DNA of 64,000 bases from NCBI RefSeq assembly GCF_018035235.1, contig NZ_WPCV01000005.1, forward strand, positions 186,001 to 250,000, in the 5' to 3' direction. This stretch comes from Citrobacter sp. On2M. GTDB lineage: Bacteria > Pseudomonadota > Gammaproteobacteria > Enterobacterales > Enterobacteriaceae. The notes under the pieces were generated by a model. The model made no database searches and had not been told where the DNA came from. It was given only the letters and a program-made list of their open reading frames with translations. Of the stretch, positions 49,630-62,053 are shown in pieces; position 1 is the stretch's first letter, and each line of letters opens with the position of its first letter. Position numbers and translations under genes: made by a program.

Positions 49630-51342
49630 TTATTCCCAGAAATCCCGCGCTGGATCGAGCACCGGGCGAATAATGCCCGCACGCACCGTAAAGTCACCGA
49701 AGCCTTCACCCGCTTCGCGCTCTTTCGCCCAGCGCCCGACAAGCTCATCGATGGAATCAAGAATTTCCGGCTCGGTGATGTTCTCGCGGAACATACGCGG
49801 AATACGTGTGCCGATACGGTTACCGCCCAGATGCAGGTTATAGCGACCCGGCGCTTTCCCCACCAGCCCCAGTTCCGCCAGCATCGCGCGACCGCAGCCG
49901 TTCGGACAACCGGTAACGCGCATCACGATATGCTCGTCGGGAATGCCGTGTTTTTCCAGAATCGCTTCCACTTTATCCGTGAACGATGGCAGGAAGCGTT
50001 CGGCTTCAGCCATCGCCAGCGGACAAGTCGGGAACGACACGCAGGCCATCGAGTTTTCACGCTGCGGTTTTACCGCATTCATCAGTCCATGATCGCGCGC
50101 CAGCTTCTCTACCTTCGTCTTCTGGCTTTCCGGTACGCCAGCGATGATCAAGTTCTGGTTGGCAGTGATGCGGAAATCGCCTTTGTGGATCTTCGCGATC
50201 TCCAGCAGCCCCGTTTTCAGCGGACGGCCTGGATAATCCAGAATACGGCCATTTTCAATAAACAACGTCAGGTGCCAGTTATTGTCGATCCCTTTCACCC
50301 AACCGATGCGATCGCCGCGGCCAGTGAACTCGTACGGGCGGATCGGCTCAAATTTGATCCCCGCGCGACGCTCAACTTCTTCCTTGAAGGTATCGACGCC
50401 GACGCGCTCAAGGGTGTATTTGGTTTTAGCGTTTTTACGGTCGGTACGGTTACCCCAATCGCGCTGAGTCGTGACCACCGCTTCTGCCACCGCCAGGGTG
50501 TGCTCCAGCGGCAGGAAGCCGAATTCGCTCGCGGTGCGGGCATAGGTTTTCTTGTTGCCGTGCTCGATTGAGAGACCGCCGCCGACCAGTAGGTTAAAGC
50601 CTACCAGCTTGCCGTTTTCGGCAATCGCCACGAAGTTCATGTCGTTGGCGTGCAGATCGATATCGTTCTGCGGCGGGATCACCACCGTGGTTTTAAACTT
50701 ACGCGGCAGATAGGTCGCCCCGAGGATCGGTTCTTCATCGGTAGTAGCAACTTTTTCCTGATCGAGCCAGATCTCCGCATAGGCGCGCGTGCGCGGCAGC
50801 AGATGTTCAGAAATTTTCTTCGCCCACTCGTAAGCTTCCGCATGCAGCTGCGACTCATATGGGTTAGAGGTGCACAGCACGTTACGGTTCATGTCGTTGG
50901 CGGTCGCCAGTGCGTCCAGCCCGACCGAATGCAGCATCTGATGCACCGGCTTGACGTTCTTCTTCAGAATGCCGTGGAACTGGAAGGTCTGACGGTTGGT
51001 CAGACGGATGCTGCCGTAAATCGTGTTGTCAGCGGCGAATTTGTCGATCGCCTTCCACTGGGTGGTGGTGATCACTCCGCCCGGCAAACGGCAGCGCAGT
51101 AGCATCGCGTGGCGCGGCTCCAGCTTCTGCTCGGCACGTTCGGCACGAATATCGCGGTCGTCCTGCTGGTACATACCGTGGAAACGGATCAGCAGGAAGT
51201 TATCGCCGTGGAAACCGCCGGTGAGACCGTCGTTGAGATCTTCCGCGATGGTGCCGCGCAGGAAATTACTTTCACGCTTCATGCGCTCGGCGTCAGTCAG
51301 TTTGCCTTCGACCACCAAAGGTCCTGGGTGTTTTTCGCTCAT
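49630..51342 (-). CDS. cysI: Sulfite reductase hemoprotein (beta) subunit CysI
   Basis: A 570-residue siroheme and [4Fe-4S] protein that reduces sulfite to sulfide using electrons from CysJ. The cluster/siroheme cysteines are in [13 protein letters not shown] near residue 433 and TGCPNGCGR near 478. Starts on the last base of cysJ. Confidence 0.97.
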   Translation of the reverse strand: MSEKHPGPLVVEGKLTDAERMKRESNFLRGTIAEDLNDGLTGGFHGDNFLLIRFHGMYQQDDRDIRAERAEQKLEPRHAMLLRCRLPGGVITTTQWKAIDKFAADNTIYGSIRLTNRQTFQFHGILKKNVKPVHQMLHSVGLDALATANDMNRNVLCTSNPYESQLHAEAYEWAKKISEHLLPRTRAYAEIWLDQEKVATTDEEPILGATYLPRKFKTTVVIPPQNDIDLHANDMNFVAIAENGKLVGFNLLVGGGLSIEHGNKKTYARTASEFGFLPLEHTLAVAEAVVTTQRDWGNRTDRKNAKTKYTLERVGVDTFKEEVERRAGIKFEPIRPYEFTGRGDRIGWVKGIDNNWHLTLFIENGRILDYPGRPLKTGLLEIAKIHKGDFRITANQNLIIAGVPESQKTKVEKLARDHGLMNAVKPQRENSMACVSFPTCPLAMAEAERFLPSFTDKVEAILEKHGIPDEHIVMRVTGCPNGCGRAMLAELGLVGKAPGRYNLHLGGNRIGTRIPRMFRENITEPEILDSIDELVGRWAKEREAGEGFGDFTVRAGIIRPVLDPARDFWE

Positions 51343-53141
51343 TAGTAGACATCTCGCTGATAACGGCGCTCAATGCGCAGCTCACTTAAAAATTCATCCG
51401 CCGCTTCGATATCCATTGCACCGAATTCAGCAATCACTTCCAGCAACGCCTGCTCAACGTCTTTCGCCATGCGATTGGCGTCGCCGCAGACATAAATGTG
51501 GGCACCGTCGTTAATCCAGCGCCACAGTTCCGCGCCCTGTTCGCGCAGTTTGTCTTGTACGTAGATTTTTTCTTTTTGATCGCGAGACCAGGCGAGATCG
51601 ATCCGGCTCAACACGCCCTCTTTGACGTAGCGCTGCCATTCGACCTGGTAGAGGAAATCTTCGGTGAAATGCGGGTTGCCGAAGAACAACCAGTTTTTAC
51701 CTTCCGCGCCATCGGCCGCACGCTGCTGCATAAAGGCGCGGAACGGTGCGATACCTGTACCCGGGCCAATCATGATCACTGGCGTCTGCGGGTTCGCCGG
51801 TAGACGGAAGTTGTCGTTATGCTCGATGAAGACGCGGACTTCGCCCTCTTCTTCCACGCGGTCGGCGAGGAAACTGGAGGCACCGCCAGCGCGGGCGCGC
51901 CCCTCAATGTCGTAACGCACCACTCCTACGGTGATGTGTACTTCGCTTTCCACTTCCGCCTGAGAAGAGGCAATGGAGTACAAACGCGGGGTCAGCGGGC
52001 GCAGAAGATCAACTAACGTCTCAGCGTCCAGTTGTGCTGGGGAGAAACGCACCATATCAACGATTGGCGTGGTCGCGGCGTAATGCTGCAATTGCGTTTT
52101 ATCGCCCACCAGCGGCAGCAGCGACTCACTGCGCGTCAGCGTGGCGTAGTTTTCCACGATATTTGCAGTGTTGACCGTCAGCTCGAAATGCCACTGCAAC
52201 GCTTCGGCCAGAGGCAGCGTTTTGCCATTAACCGTTACCGGTTCATCGCCCTTCAGCCACAGCAGTTCAACCAGCTCTTTGACCAGCGCGGGATCGTTCT
52301 GATACCACACGCCCAGCGCGTCGCCGGGCTGATAGCGCAGACCGGAATCGCCGAGATCGATTTCGATATGGCGCACATCTTTTAGTGAGTCGCGACCGGT
52401 GATTTTCTGATTCACCGCAAGTGACGCCGCCAGCGGCGCTTCTTTGGTATACGGGCTGGTGTGAACTTCGTTTACCGCACCGCTCGCCGCAACTTGCACA
52501 GACGGTACAGCCGGCGCACGCGCTTTCAGAACCTCAACCAGACGCTCGCGCCACTGCGCGGCAGCGACCTGGTATTCGACATCAGCATCCACCCGATCCA
52601 GCAGACGCTCACCGCCCAGTTCAGCCAGTTTACTGTCGAAATCTTTACCGGCCTGGCAGAAGAATTCATAGGAGGTATCGCCCAAACCAAACACGGCAAA
52701 AGCAGTGTTCTCAAGCTTCGGCGCTTTTTTCGAGAACAGATATTTATGCAACGCCACGGCTTCTTCCGCCGGTTCACCTTCCCCTTGCGTCGATGCCACC
52801 ACGATCAGCAGTTTTTCATTGGCGATTTGTTTGAATTTATAGTCGCCAGCGTTGATCAGAGTGACATTGAGCTTCGCAGCGATAAGATCATCACGCAGGG
52901 CTTCCGCCACTCGACGCGCATTACCGGTTTGCGAGGCGGAGATAAGCGTAATACCAGGAATTTGAGCGGCAGGCGCTGGTGCCACCGCATTGCTGCCTGG
53001 CTGCTGATTCAGCACGCCCCAGAAATAGCCAGAAACCCACGCGAGCTGTGCGGGAGTGAAGTCAGTCGTGGCTGCCTGAAGGCGTGCCAGTTGCTCCGGG
53101 TTTAGCGGTAGCAAAGCGGAAGGTGGGGCCTGTGTCGTCAT
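51342..53141 (-). CDS. cysJ: Sulfite reductase flavoprotein (alpha) subunit CysJ
   Basis: A 599-residue NADPH-dependent flavoprotein. Order: N-terminal tail, flavodoxin FMN domain (about 64-202, [15 protein letters not shown]), FAD domain (about 235-450, RLYSIASSQ) and NADPH domain (about 455-599, [12 protein letters not shown]). First gene of cysJIH, activated by CysB in relatives. Confidence 0.97.
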   Translation of the reverse strand: MTTQAPPSALLPLNPEQLARLQAATTDFTPAQLAWVSGYFWGVLNQQPGSNAVAPAPAAQIPGITLISASQTGNARRVAEALRDDLIAAKLNVTLINAGDYKFKQIANEKLLIVVASTQGEGEPAEEAVALHKYLFSKKAPKLENTAFAVFGLGDTSYEFFCQAGKDFDSKLAELGGERLLDRVDADVEYQVAAAQWRERLVEVLKARAPAVPSVQVAASGAVNEVHTSPYTKEAPLAASLAVNQKITGRDSLKDVRHIEIDLGDSGLRYQPGDALGVWYQNDPALVKELVELLWLKGDEPVTVNGKTLPLAEALQWHFELTVNTANIVENYATLTRSESLLPLVGDKTQLQHYAATTPIVDMVRFSPAQLDAETLVDLLRPLTPRLYSIASSQAEVESEVHITVGVVRYDIEGRARAGGASSFLADRVEEEGEVRVFIEHNDNFRLPANPQTPVIMIGPGTGIAPFRAFMQQRAADGAEGKNWLFFGNPHFTEDFLYQVEWQRYVKEGVLSRIDLAWSRDQKEKIYVQDKLREQGAELWRWINDGAHIYVCGDANRMAKDVEQALLEVIAEFGAMDIEAADEFLSELRIERRYQRDVY

Positions 53142-53446
53142 GCGTTGTCATGTTCCAGTAAGCAAAGCGGATTTCAGCAATAAAACCCAAACTGAAGATA
53201 AGGTTAACGGCGGGGATAGTAACAATTAAAGAAGGGATAGAAATAACAAATAACCAAATGGACTAACCTGTTTTAGTTATAGTCATTAACGACAAAAACG
53301 ATTTAATAACTATATGATATTTAAAAAGTTATTAAACATTAACAGCGTAAATATAGCGTTCTGATGCTTAGCGCCCTTTTAACTAATGATAAAAATTGTA
53401 CTTTACGGTACCCTACGGCGGTTTTTCGCATTCTTGAGAGTAAAAA
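53142..53446. promoter_or_regulatory. Divergent cysJ / queD control region
   Basis: A 305-base AT-rich region without a convincing gene. In relatives it holds the CysB-dependent cysJ promoter; TTAGTC-like and ATTAAC-like elements near 53262-53290 are possible -10/-35 boxes on the minus strand but are weak. queD is read from the other side. Confidence 0.45.
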
Positions 53447-53809
53447 ATGTCCACCACCTTGTTTAAAGATTTCACCTTCGAAGCCGCTCATCGCCTGCCA
53501 CATGTATCAGAAGGGCATAAATGTGGTCGCCTGCATGGTCACTCATTTATGGTGCGTCTTGAAATTACCGGTGAAGTCGATCCGCATACCGGTTGGATCA
53601 TGGATTTTTCTGAGTTAAAAGCGGCGTTTAAGCCGACCTACGACAGACTCGATCACTATTATCTGAACGATATTCCTGGCCTAGAAAACCCAACCAGTGA
53701 AGTGCTGGCAAAATGGATTTGGGATCAGGTTAAACCGATTGTCCCTCTGCTGAGTGCCGTAATGGTGAAAGAGACCTGCACAGCGGGCTGCGTGTATCGC
53801 GGCGAGTGA
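53447..53809 (+). CDS. queD: 6-carboxy-5,6,7,8-tetrahydropterin synthase QueD
   Basis: A 120-residue queuosine-pathway enzyme converting dihydroneopterin triphosphate to carboxytetrahydropterin. FEAAHRL near residue 10 and [11 protein letters not shown] near 26 give the zinc histidines and catalytic cysteine; the C-terminal ETC motif is typical. The partner queE lies 96 bases downstream on the opposite strand. Confidence 0.96.
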   Translation: MSTTLFKDFTFEAAHRLPHVSEGHKCGRLHGHSFMVRLEITGEVDPHTGWIMDFSELKAAFKPTYDRLDHYYLNDIPGLENPTSEVLAKWIWDQVKPIVPLLSAVMVKETCTAGCVYRGE

Positions 53810-53819
53810 TTGTAGTATT

Positions 53820-53852
53820 ACCGGATAGGGACGCATCGCGGTCTTATCCGGT
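53820..53852. repeat. REP-like palindrome between queD and queE
   Basis: ACCGGATA ... TATCCGGT, 8-bp stem with a 17-base loop, in the gap between convergent genes; likely mRNA 3'-end element. Confidence 0.65.
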
Positions 53853-53905
53853 CTGTAATGACCAGCAAACTGTGGCCGGGTAAGTGAAATCCCCCGGCAG
53901 AATTA

Positions 53906-54577
53906 TCAGGCTATATTCAGATACTTATGAGTCTGCATCGACAGACGCCAGTTGCGCGCAATACAGGTTTCAATACATAAACGCGTCGCATCTTCTTTCT
54001 GACTGATTGGCTGCAAGGCAATGATGCGCGGTTTGTCGTCGCTCAACGTTGCCAACAGTTCATCCAGCGCTTCAATATCGCGAACGCGACCAACCGGATG
54101 TTTGATTTCATTCGCGCGCTCCAGCGCCTGTGACAGCACATCATAGCCGCCACGCATATTTACCTTCGGTGATACAGTCACCCAGGTATTCGGCGTACAG
54201 CGCACTTCGTGGGTACCGCTGGTTTCAATCTGGCAACTAAAGCCGTTCTTTTCCAGCAGATCAGTCAGCGGCATCAGGTCATGAATGCAGGGCTCACCAC
54301 CGGTTATCACCACATGACGGGCGGTATAGCCCTGGCGCTGAATGACCGCCAGCAGATCTTCACTGCTCGCCGCCCCCCATTTATCGCTCTCTTTGGTCTT
54401 AGCCAGGATGCTGTACAGGGAAACTTCCCGATCCTCAAGCTTATCCCAGGTGTGTTTGGTATCGCACCAGGCACAGCCAACCGGGCATCCCTGTAAACGA
54501 ATAAAAATGGCGGGGACGCCGGTAAAGTAACCCTCACCTTGCAGGGTCTGGAACATCTCGTTAATCGGGTACTGCAT
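53906..54577 (-). CDS. queE: 7-carboxy-7-deazaguanine synthase QueE
   Basis: A 223-residue radical SAM enzyme of the queuosine pathway. The cluster motif is CPVGCAWC near residue 31 (CxxxCxxC). The ATG at 54577 gives the E. coli length and MQYPINEMFQTLQGEG start; the upstream frame is not conserved. Also involved in filamentation in E. coli. Confidence 0.96.
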   Translation of the reverse strand: MQYPINEMFQTLQGEGYFTGVPAIFIRLQGCPVGCAWCDTKHTWDKLEDREVSLYSILAKTKESDKWGAASSEDLLAVIQRQGYTARHVVITGGEPCIHDLMPLTDLLEKNGFSCQIETSGTHEVRCTPNTWVTVSPKVNMRGGYDVLSQALERANEIKHPVGRVRDIEALDELLATLSDDKPRIIALQPISQKEDATRLCIETCIARNWRLSMQTHKYLNIA

Positions 54578-54648
54578 AGCGCTCTCAATATGGGGATAAA
54601 CGATAATTATCGCAGATCCCCGCCAAAGTATCATGCCCCATCGATGCT

Positions 54649-55338
54649 TTACGAGGCGATCGCCGCGACAAAGCGCGCCGTTATCTGCTGCGGACGCGTG
54701 ATAGCCCCCCCAACCACTACGGTATGGGCGCCTAATGCCAGGCATCGTGCGGCACGTTCCGGAGTATCGACGTTTCCTTCTGCCACGACAGGCACGCTGA
54801 CCGCCGCCAATACCTCACGCAAAAAACCGCAGTCGTTTTCCGCCAGCACATGCCCGGCAGTGTCTGCGGTATAGCCATAGAGCGTGGTGCCGACGCAGTC
54901 AAAACCCAAACGTTCGGCTGTCGCAGCCTCGTCTATTGTGGCGATATCCGCCATCAGCAGCACAGACGGGTAGCGAGCGCGGATTTGCATAACTAATTCT
55001 TCCAGCGTTTGTCCACCAGGGCGCAGGCGCGCTGTCGCATCCAGAGCAATAATCTCCGGCTCAACGGTCATCAGCTCGTCCACTTCCTGGAGCGTGGCCG
55101 TGATAAACACATCACTGCCCGGATAATCGCGCTTGATAATCCCAATCACCGGCAGGGAGACGCTCTCTTTGATCGCGCGAATATCCACCACGCTGTTCGC
55201 ACGAATACCTACCGCGCCGCCCTGCGCTGCCGCCAGCGCCATACGCGACATAATAAACGGACTGTGCAGGGGCTCATTTTCCAGCGCCTGGCAGGAGACG
55301 ATTAATTTACCTTTCAGGGAATCCAGTACAGTTTTCAT
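54649..55338 (-). CDS. nanE: N-acetylmannosamine-6-phosphate 2-epimerase NanE
   Basis: A 229-residue TIM-barrel epimerase converting ManNAc-6-P to GlcNAc-6-P. Typical stretches: [13 protein letters not shown] near residue 14, [17 protein letters not shown] near 68 and [11 protein letters not shown] near 186. It abuts the PTS gene (shared base), so it probably handles the PTS product. No nanA or nanK is adjacent, so this is not a full sialic acid cluster. Confidence 0.93.
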   Translation of the reverse strand: MKTVLDSLKGKLIVSCQALENEPLHSPFIMSRMALAAAQGGAVGIRANSVVDIRAIKESVSLPVIGIIKRDYPGSDVFITATLQEVDELMTVEPEIIALDATARLRPGGQTLEELVMQIRARYPSVLLMADIATIDEAATAERLGFDCVGTTLYGYTADTAGHVLAENDCGFLREVLAAVSVPVVAEGNVDTPERAARCLALGAHTVVVGGAITRPQQITARFVAAIAS

Positions 55339-56894
55339 TACGATAAGATCTCTTCGACTTCGTTTTTAATGATGGTGACATGCGGGCCATAAATCACCTG
55401 AACACCGTTGCCGCGAATAATTACACCACGCGCTCCGGTCGCTTTCAGCGCAGCTTCATCTACCTTGCTGCTCTCTTTCACCGTCACACGTAAGCGCGTG
55501 GCGCAACAGTCCACCTCTTCCAGATTCTCTTTGCCTCCCAGCCCGGCGATGACTGCCGCTGCGCGTTCAGTTTGCGGCAGACCGGATTCAATCGGGGTTA
55601 CGTTTTCACGGCCAGGCGTCAGCCAGTTAAAGCGGTTAATCAAATAGCTGAAGGTGAAGTAGTAAAGGAAGAACCACGGGATCCCCACCAAGGGGACGTA
55701 CATCCAGTTGGTTTTAGCTTCCCCCTGTAGTACGCCAAAAAGTAGGAAATCGATAAGTCCCCCCGAAAAGGTTTGCCCGATGGTGATATGTAAAATATGC
55801 GCCATCATAAACGCCAGACCATCGAAAAAGGCGTGAATGACGTATAACACGGGGGCGACAAACAGGAAGGAGAACTCGATAGGCTCAGTGATCCCTGTCA
55901 GGAAAGAGGTCAGCGCCGCTGACAGCAATAGTCCAGCGACAAGCTTTCTATTCTCTGGTTTTGCAGTATGGTACATCGCAAGACATGCGCCAAGCAGGCC
56001 GAACATCATTGTGATAAAGCGCCCGGACATAAAGCGCGAGGTACCCGCATAGAACTGCTGCGTATTCGGATCGGCAAGTTGGGCAAAGAAAATTCGCTGC
56101 GTACCTTCAACCAACTGGCCGTTGACGATTTCACTCCCGCCAAGCGCTGTAGTCCAGAACGGCAAATAAAAGATATGGTGTAACCCCAGTGGGCCAAGCA
56201 TACGCAGGATGAAGCCGTAAAGTAATGTGCCCAGATAACCGGTCGCATCCACCAGACCACCCAGTCCAAAAATGAGTTTCTGGAAATGCGGCCAGACCAC
56301 CGTCATGACGGCACCCACGACTATCGCAGCAAGGGAGCTAATAATCGGTACAAAGCGTGAACCGCTGAAGAAACCAAGAAACTGAGGCAGCGAGACTTTA
56401 TTGAAACGGCTATGCAGCGCGCAGGTGACAAGCCCAATCACCACCCCACCAAATACGCCCGTTTCCAGCGTCTGAATACCCAACGTCATCCCCTGGCCTA
56501 CGGCACCTGGATTCTCGTGTGCCAGCGTTCCGTTAAGCGTCAATAAGGCGTTGATGGTGGCATTCATCACCAGAAATGCCAGCAACGCCGCGAGCCCGGC
56601 AGTGCCTTTATCTGTCTTCGCCAGCCCCACCGCGACACCCACCGCAAAGAGCACCGACAGATTGGCAAACACAATGGAACCGGCACTGGTCATGATTGTG
56701 AAGATTGCCTGCAACCAGTCGACATCCAAAAACGGATAAGCCGTTAATGTATTTGGATTCGACAGCGCACCACCAATCCCTAACAACAATCCGGCAGCGG
56801 GCAATACCGCAATCGGCAGCATGAACGATTTGCCAAACCGTTGCGCTTTTTCAAACCATGCCCCTGATGAGGCGCCGCTAAACATTTGCATCAT
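55338..56894 (-). CDS. PTS EIIBC component (glucose/NAG family), probable amino-sugar transporter
   Basis: A 518-residue permease with EIIC first (about residues 1-400, several helices; [15 protein letters not shown] near 330) and EIIB at the C-terminus (phospho-cysteine near 464 in DCCATRLRV). No EIIA domain, so EIIA-Glc (Crr) would phosphorylate it. Start chosen at 56894 with GGAGAG about 8 bases upstream. Coupling to nanE suggests N-acetylmannosamine as substrate; MurNAc or glucose-type sugars are alternatives. Confidence 0.85.
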   Translation of the reverse strand: MMQMFSGASSGAWFEKAQRFGKSFMLPIAVLPAAGLLLGIGGALSNPNTLTAYPFLDVDWLQAIFTIMTSAGSIVFANLSVLFAVGVAVGLAKTDKGTAGLAALLAFLVMNATINALLTLNGTLAHENPGAVGQGMTLGIQTLETGVFGGVVIGLVTCALHSRFNKVSLPQFLGFFSGSRFVPIISSLAAIVVGAVMTVVWPHFQKLIFGLGGLVDATGYLGTLLYGFILRMLGPLGLHHIFYLPFWTTALGGSEIVNGQLVEGTQRIFFAQLADPNTQQFYAGTSRFMSGRFITMMFGLLGACLAMYHTAKPENRKLVAGLLLSAALTSFLTGITEPIEFSFLFVAPVLYVIHAFFDGLAFMMAHILHITIGQTFSGGLIDFLLFGVLQGEAKTNWMYVPLVGIPWFFLYYFTFSYLINRFNWLTPGRENVTPIESGLPQTERAAAVIAGLGGKENLEEVDCCATRLRVTVKESSKVDEAALKATGARGVIIRGNGVQVIYGPHVTIIKNEVEEILS

Positions 56895-56916
56895 TTTTTC
56901 ATCTCTCCCGATCAAT

Positions 56917-56963
56917 GATGAAAATTTTTACCATATTTATTTTTAAAAATGAAAATTATCATC
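56917..56963. promoter_or_regulatory. Inverted repeat operator between PTS gene and rpiR-like gene
   Basis: Left arm GATGAAAATTTTT and right arm (reverse) GATGATAATTTTCATTTTT face each other over 47 bases. It lies 22 bases before the PTS gene and 97 before the regulator, a likely site for the RpiR-family regulator. Confidence 0.6.
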
Positions 56964-57060
56964 AAAAACCAGGAAGCCGATCATACTTTTTTAAAATGAC
57001 TGGCATCTCTCCCCTGCTTTCCGCCACACTATCAGCAGAGAAACGCATTAAGGATTTTGC

Positions 57061-57885
57061 ATGTCAGAAAATGAAAACCTGCTGCTAAGATTGCGCCAGA
57101 GCGTTGATGGATATAGCCGAACACAGCAAAAGCTGGGTGAGTTCGTGCTCAGCGATCCGGCAAAAGTTGTCTACCTGACGATTACCGAACTGGCGCGCGA
57201 AAGCGATACCAGCGAGGCAAGCGTTACGCGCCTGTGCCGTACGCTGGGGTGTAAGGGTTACAACGAATTTAAGATGGCGCTCGCGCTCGATCTCCAGCAA
57301 GAACAGCCGGTAGAGCACAGCGGTGATGAAATTGACAATGTAGTCAATGAATCCGTACAAGCGCTGCAGGACACAGCAAAATTACTCGACAGGACATTAC
57401 TGGAAGCTGCTGCTCTGGCGCTACATCAGGCTCAGTCGGTACAGATTTATGGCGTGGCTGCCAGCGCCATTCTGGGGGAGTATTTACATTACAAGCTCCT
57501 GCGTCTGGGCAAACCCGCGCAACTGTTCAGCGACATGCACCGCGCAGCCATGAATGCCACTACGCTTAGCAAAAACACGCTCGTGGTAGCGATATCCAGT
57601 TCTGGCTCTACCCGCGATCTGCTGCACGTCGTAAAACTGGCGCGTAAGCAAGGCGTGCGCGTGCTGGCACTGAGTAATACGCCACGCAGTCCGCTGGCCT
57701 CGCTGAGCGATATTCAACTGGTCGCAGCCAAACCAGAAGGTCCATTGAGTGCTGGCGCGCTAAACGCCAAAGTGGGAGTAATGCTGTTGGTAGAACTGCT
57801 CACCACATCGCTGATTGCGCTGGATGAAAAGTACAGTGATGTGAGCCAGCAAACCGCCAGCGCGACCTTACCGCTACTGCTTTAA
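57061..57885 (+). CDS. RpiR/MurR-family transcriptional regulator
   Basis: A 274-residue regulator, HTH about residues 1-80 (ITELARESDTSEASVTRLCRTLGCKGYNEFKMAL) and SIS domain about 105-245 with the canonical phosphosugar loop SSSGSTRDLL near 180. Divergent from the PTS-nanE operon, so it should sense ManNAc-6-P or GlcNAc-6-P-like ligands. Ends before a strong terminator. Confidence 0.9.
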   Translation: MSENENLLLRLRQSVDGYSRTQQKLGEFVLSDPAKVVYLTITELARESDTSEASVTRLCRTLGCKGYNEFKMALALDLQQEQPVEHSGDEIDNVVNESVQALQDTAKLLDRTLLEAAALALHQAQSVQIYGVAASAILGEYLHYKLLRLGKPAQLFSDMHRAAMNATTLSKNTLVVAISSSGSTRDLLHVVKLARKQGVRVLALSNTPRSPLASLSDIQLVAAKPEGPLSAGALNAKVGVMLLVELLTTSLIALDEKYSDVSQQTASATLPLLL

Positions 57886-57893
57886 AGACATAA

Positions 57894-57917
57894 AAAAACC
57901 CGCCGCAGCGGGTTTTT
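57894..57917. terminator. Bidirectional terminator between rpiR-like gene and eno
   Basis: AAAAACCCGC / GCGGGTTTTT with a CGCA loop: a textbook rho-independent terminator usable by both converging genes. Confidence 0.93.
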
Positions 57918-57940
57918 ACGTTAAGAGCTAAAGAACAGGA

Positions 57941-60979
<3,039 letters not shown>

Positions 60980-61188
60980 TTAGGGTGAAACGATGGAATT
61001 ACCAAGACGGGAAAGTAGTATACCCGAACATGACGAGCGCCACAAACTTTCATTATTCCTCCTCTTCACCAGGCTCACATTAACATCGGGAGTGAGAAAA
61101 TAGCCCCTTTGGGGTAAATGTTTTTGACGTAAATCAAGCGCTTGTTATTTAAAAAATCACACAAATCGCCCTTGACCGACGAAATCCC

Positions 61189-61980
61189 TTAGAGATCAAT
61201 TTCCTGCCGTTTTACCTGTTGCCAGACTTCTTCCATAGTTTCCAGATCAACACCAGTCATTTCCAGACCCCGAGCCGCCACAATTCGTTCAACCTCACGA
61301 AAACGTCGCTCAAATTTCTCGTTCGCTTTTTGCAATGCGGTCTCTGCTTTAGTGCCTAAATGGCGCGCCATATTGACCGTGGCAAACAGCAGATCGCCCA
61401 TTTCCTCCTCCAGTTTAGCCTGGTCGACAACAGCCTGCCTCGCCTCAAACATGACTTCATCGATCTCTTCGTAAACCTTGTCGACAACCGGTCCTAATGT
61501 TTTCCAGTCGAAGCCAACATTTGAGCAGCGTTTCTGGATTTTTTGTGCACGCATTAACGCCGGTAAACTACGGGGAATATCGTCGAGTGCGGAATGCTGT
61601 GCCTTCTCAGCGCGCTCTTCGGTTTTGATTTGCTCCCAACGGGTTAGCACCTCGGTGCTGTTACTGGCAGAAACATCAGCAAAAACATGCGGGTGGCGAC
61701 GTTCAAGCTTATCGCTTATCGCTGCACAGATATCATCAAAGTTGAAGCGCCCTTCTTCCTGCGCCATCTGGGCATAAAATACCACCTGAAACAGCAGGTC
61801 ACCCAGTTCTCCACGCAGGTCATCGAAGTCTTCACGCGCAATCGCGTCCAGCACTTCATAGGTTTCTTCGAGAGTGTAAGGGGCAATAGTGGCGAATGTC
61901 TGCTCTTTGTCCCACGGACAGCCGTTTTCCGGATCACGCAGGCGCTGCATTATACCGAGCAGCCGATCGATTTGGTTCAT
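61189..61980 (-). CDS. mazG: Nucleoside triphosphate pyrophosphohydrolase MazG
   Basis: A 263-residue all-alpha NTP pyrophosphohydrolase that lowers ppGpp levels and removes odd nucleotides. Two MazG repeats carry metal motifs: EETYEVLDAI near residue 38 and EEEMGDLLFATVN near 190. ATG at 61980 gives the E. coli length. In E. coli mazEF lies between relA and mazG; here only 73 bases with a REP separate them. Confidence 0.96.
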   Translation of the reverse strand: MNQIDRLLGIMQRLRDPENGCPWDKEQTFATIAPYTLEETYEVLDAIAREDFDDLRGELGDLLFQVVFYAQMAQEEGRFNFDDICAAISDKLERRHPHVFADVSASNSTEVLTRWEQIKTEERAEKAQHSALDDIPRSLPALMRAQKIQKRCSNVGFDWKTLGPVVDKVYEEIDEVMFEARQAVVDQAKLEEEMGDLLFATVNMARHLGTKAETALQKANEKFERRFREVERIVAARGLEMTGVDLETMEEVWQQVKRQEIDL

Positions 61981-62007
61981 GTGACAATCCTGGAGATTTG
62001 AGTAACT

Positions 62008-62046
62008 GTAGGCCGGATAAGGCATTTATGCCGCCATCCGGCCTAC
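62008..62046. repeat. REP element between mazG and relA
   Basis: GTAGGCCGGATAAGGC...GCCATCCGGCCTAC is a near-consensus REP palindrome occupying the spot where mazEF lies in E. coli. Confidence 0.85.
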
Positions 62047-62053
62047 GTTCGTA

